A stretch of 7,206 nucleotides of DNA from an uncultured Clostridia bacterium. GTDB lineage: Bacteria; Bacillota; Clostridia; Oscillospirales; Oscillospiraceae. The stretch lies in NCBI GenBank assembly GCA_945910975.1, contig CAMDZY010000083.1, forward strand, positions 1 to 7,206, written 5' to 3'. The notes under the pieces were generated by a model. It did no database searches. It was not told the origin of the DNA and was given only the letters and a program-made list of their open reading frames with translations. Positions 6,160 through 7,206 of the stretch are shown in pieces. A program made the translations under genes and the position numbers. The first letter of the stretch is position 1. Each line of letters opens with the position of its first letter.

Positions 6160-7206
6160 ATGAAGAAATCAAAACAAATCAAAAGTGATCCGGAATATCG
6201 CAGCAGCCGAGATGCGCTGTTCCGACATAACAAAACTTATTTAGCCCTTTCGATGGTTGGCATTGCGTTTAAAGTGCTGTCTGTTCTTAGCTTTTCAAGA
6301 TTGATTCAAAAGATACTGGATACGGTTTCCGGTGATTCCATCAGCAGTGTTTCTTATCTTGCCGTTTACAGCGCGATTTGTATAGGCCTGTTACTTGTCG
6401 CTGCAATTTTTGAGTACGCTTTCTGGACGGCATTTCGCAGCAAGGCACTCACGCAGTATCGGCAATTCACCTGCAACAAAATCCTGAGGAAAGGAATTGC
6501 TGCGTGGAACCATGAGAGCACAGCCCCTTACATCTCCGCACTGTCCAACGATCTGAATCAGATCAAAGATAATTATATTGAAACCTTGCCCTATATCGTC
6601 GAATTGGTTCTTAACTTTGCAGGCGCTATTGCATTGATGCTATATTACGATGTAAAATTGGCGGCAATTGCCTTTGTGATTTCCCTACTGCCGATCATCC
6701 TGTCTTCTTTCCGGCTGAAAGAGGTTGCAGTCTGCGAGGAGAAGTTGTCAGTTGCGAACAGCAATTTTCTGGGTGCCTTTGCGGAGATGCTGCGGGGTTT
6801 CAAGGCAATCAAGAGCATGAAAGCTGAAGCGCAAATCTCAGACAGACTGCTTTCCGAAAATAAAGACGCTTCCGTTGCGTTCGGCCACCGCGAGCACGTA
6901 GAAATTTCGGTTGCTTATACTGCATCGCTTTCAGGTCATGTTGCGCAAATTGTATTCTTTTTTGTCAGTATGTTTTTGGCACGCACAGATCCGAACGTAT
7001 CTGTAGGTGTCATCGTTGCATTTGTTCAACTTATGCAAAATGTCAGCCAGCTTGCAATCGCGATGCCGGAGTTGATTGCAAAGGTAAAGGCAGCCAAAAA
7101 GCTGATGGAGCGCAATGACAGCCTGCTTGCAAATCATCAAACCGCCGGTAAAAATGTGGATTTGTCTTGTAAAAATTCGATAACAATGCGCAATGTTACC
7201 GCAGGC
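6160..7206 (+). CDS. ABC exporter, transmembrane half (partial, runs off the window)
   Basis: An open frame of 349 codons starts at the ATG at 6160 after AAAGGA at 9 nt and is still open at the last base. The product is a type IV (MsbA/LmrA-like) ABC exporter membrane domain. Hydrophobic segments lie near residues 26-45, 65-85, 145-162, 165-183, 258-275 and 280-300, the six expected helices. FAEMLRGFKAIKSMKAE (207-223) matches the conserved cytoplasmic helix between TM4 and TM5. The last residues, ITMRNVTAG, look like the first strand of the nucleotide-binding domain, so the Walker motifs should lie just past the window. The substrate is unknown, and peptides, lipids or drugs are all possible. 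GC is lower than in the operon (25 of 60 in row 6241-6300), and the gene is separated from it by 235 nt, so it is probably an independent unit. Confidence 0.85.
   Translation, partial: MKKSKQIKSDPEYRSSRDALFRHNKTYLALSMVGIAFKVLSVLSFSRLIQKILDTVSGDSISSVSYLAVYSAICIGLLLVAAIFEYAFWTAFRSKALTQYRQFTCNKILRKGIAAWNHESTAPYISALSNDLNQIKDNYIETLPYIVELVLNFAGAIALMLYYDVKLAAIAFVISLLPIILSSFRLKEVAVCEEKLSVANSNFLGAFAEMLRGFKAIKSMKAEAQISDRLLSENKDASVAFGHREHVEISVAYTASLSGHVAQIVFFFVSMFLARTDPNVSVGVIVAFVQLMQNVSQLAIAMPELIAKVKAAKKLMERNDSLLANHQTAGKNVDLSCKNSITMRNVTAG

Noticed and set aside
6931..7140. 69-codon open frame on the minus strand
   Set aside because: It is antisense to the ABC exporter membrane domain, whose plus-strand frame is open over the whole region and shows six hydrophobic segments.

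Overview
The window carries a compact polyamine-biosynthesis operon on the + strand, followed by the start of an unrelated ABC exporter gene. The mid-50s GC of most of the operon, strong AGGAGG-type ribosome sites, overlapping genes and the arrangement speA-speE-speB plus an aspartate-semialdehyde-dependent spermidine module suggest an anaerobic gut-type member of the Firmicutes (Clostridia, perhaps Oscillospirales/Ruminococcaceae). That placement is an inference from gene content and composition, not from a marker gene.

Layout. 1-287 has no convincing gene. It holds a hairpin block at 20-67, a compact foldable segment at 153-220 and a textbook intrinsic terminator at 221-250. The terminator lies only 37 nt before the preferred speA start (GTG, 288), which suggests transcription attenuation of the operon. 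288-5924 holds five tightly packed genes. They are an arginine-type decarboxylase (speA), an aminopropyltransferase (speE), an agmatinase-family ureohydrolase (speB), a saccharopine-dehydrogenase-like carboxy(nor)spermidine dehydrogenase, and a PLP carboxy(nor)spermidine decarboxylase (nspC). Junctions are an 8-nt gap, a 7-nt overlap, a 15-nt gap and a 1-nt TGATG overlap. 5925-6159 is intergenic. It has an 82-bp MITE-like inverted repeat whose arms pair over 18 bp, a doubtful 29-codon minus-strand ORF, a weak promoter candidate and a 10-bp palindrome. 6160-7206 is the membrane half of an ABC exporter cut by the window edge.

How the genes work together. SpeA would turn arginine into agmatine and SpeB would release putrescine and urea. 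The dehydrogenase and NspC would then build spermidine from putrescine and aspartate semialdehyde. SpeE would do so from putrescine and decarboxylated S-adenosylmethionine, but no SpeD (the source of that cofactor) is encoded here. A variant in which the condensation takes place on agmatine and SpeB acts last fits the same gene set.

The most unusual observations are an abrupt composition change inside speA (about 70% GC in the 5' half, 38-53% after about position 1110-1145, with an intact reading frame), the riboswitch-like leader, and the coexistence of two spermidine routes in one operon. I see no wholly new system such as a defence island, CRISPR array or RNA gene. The enzymes all belong to known families.
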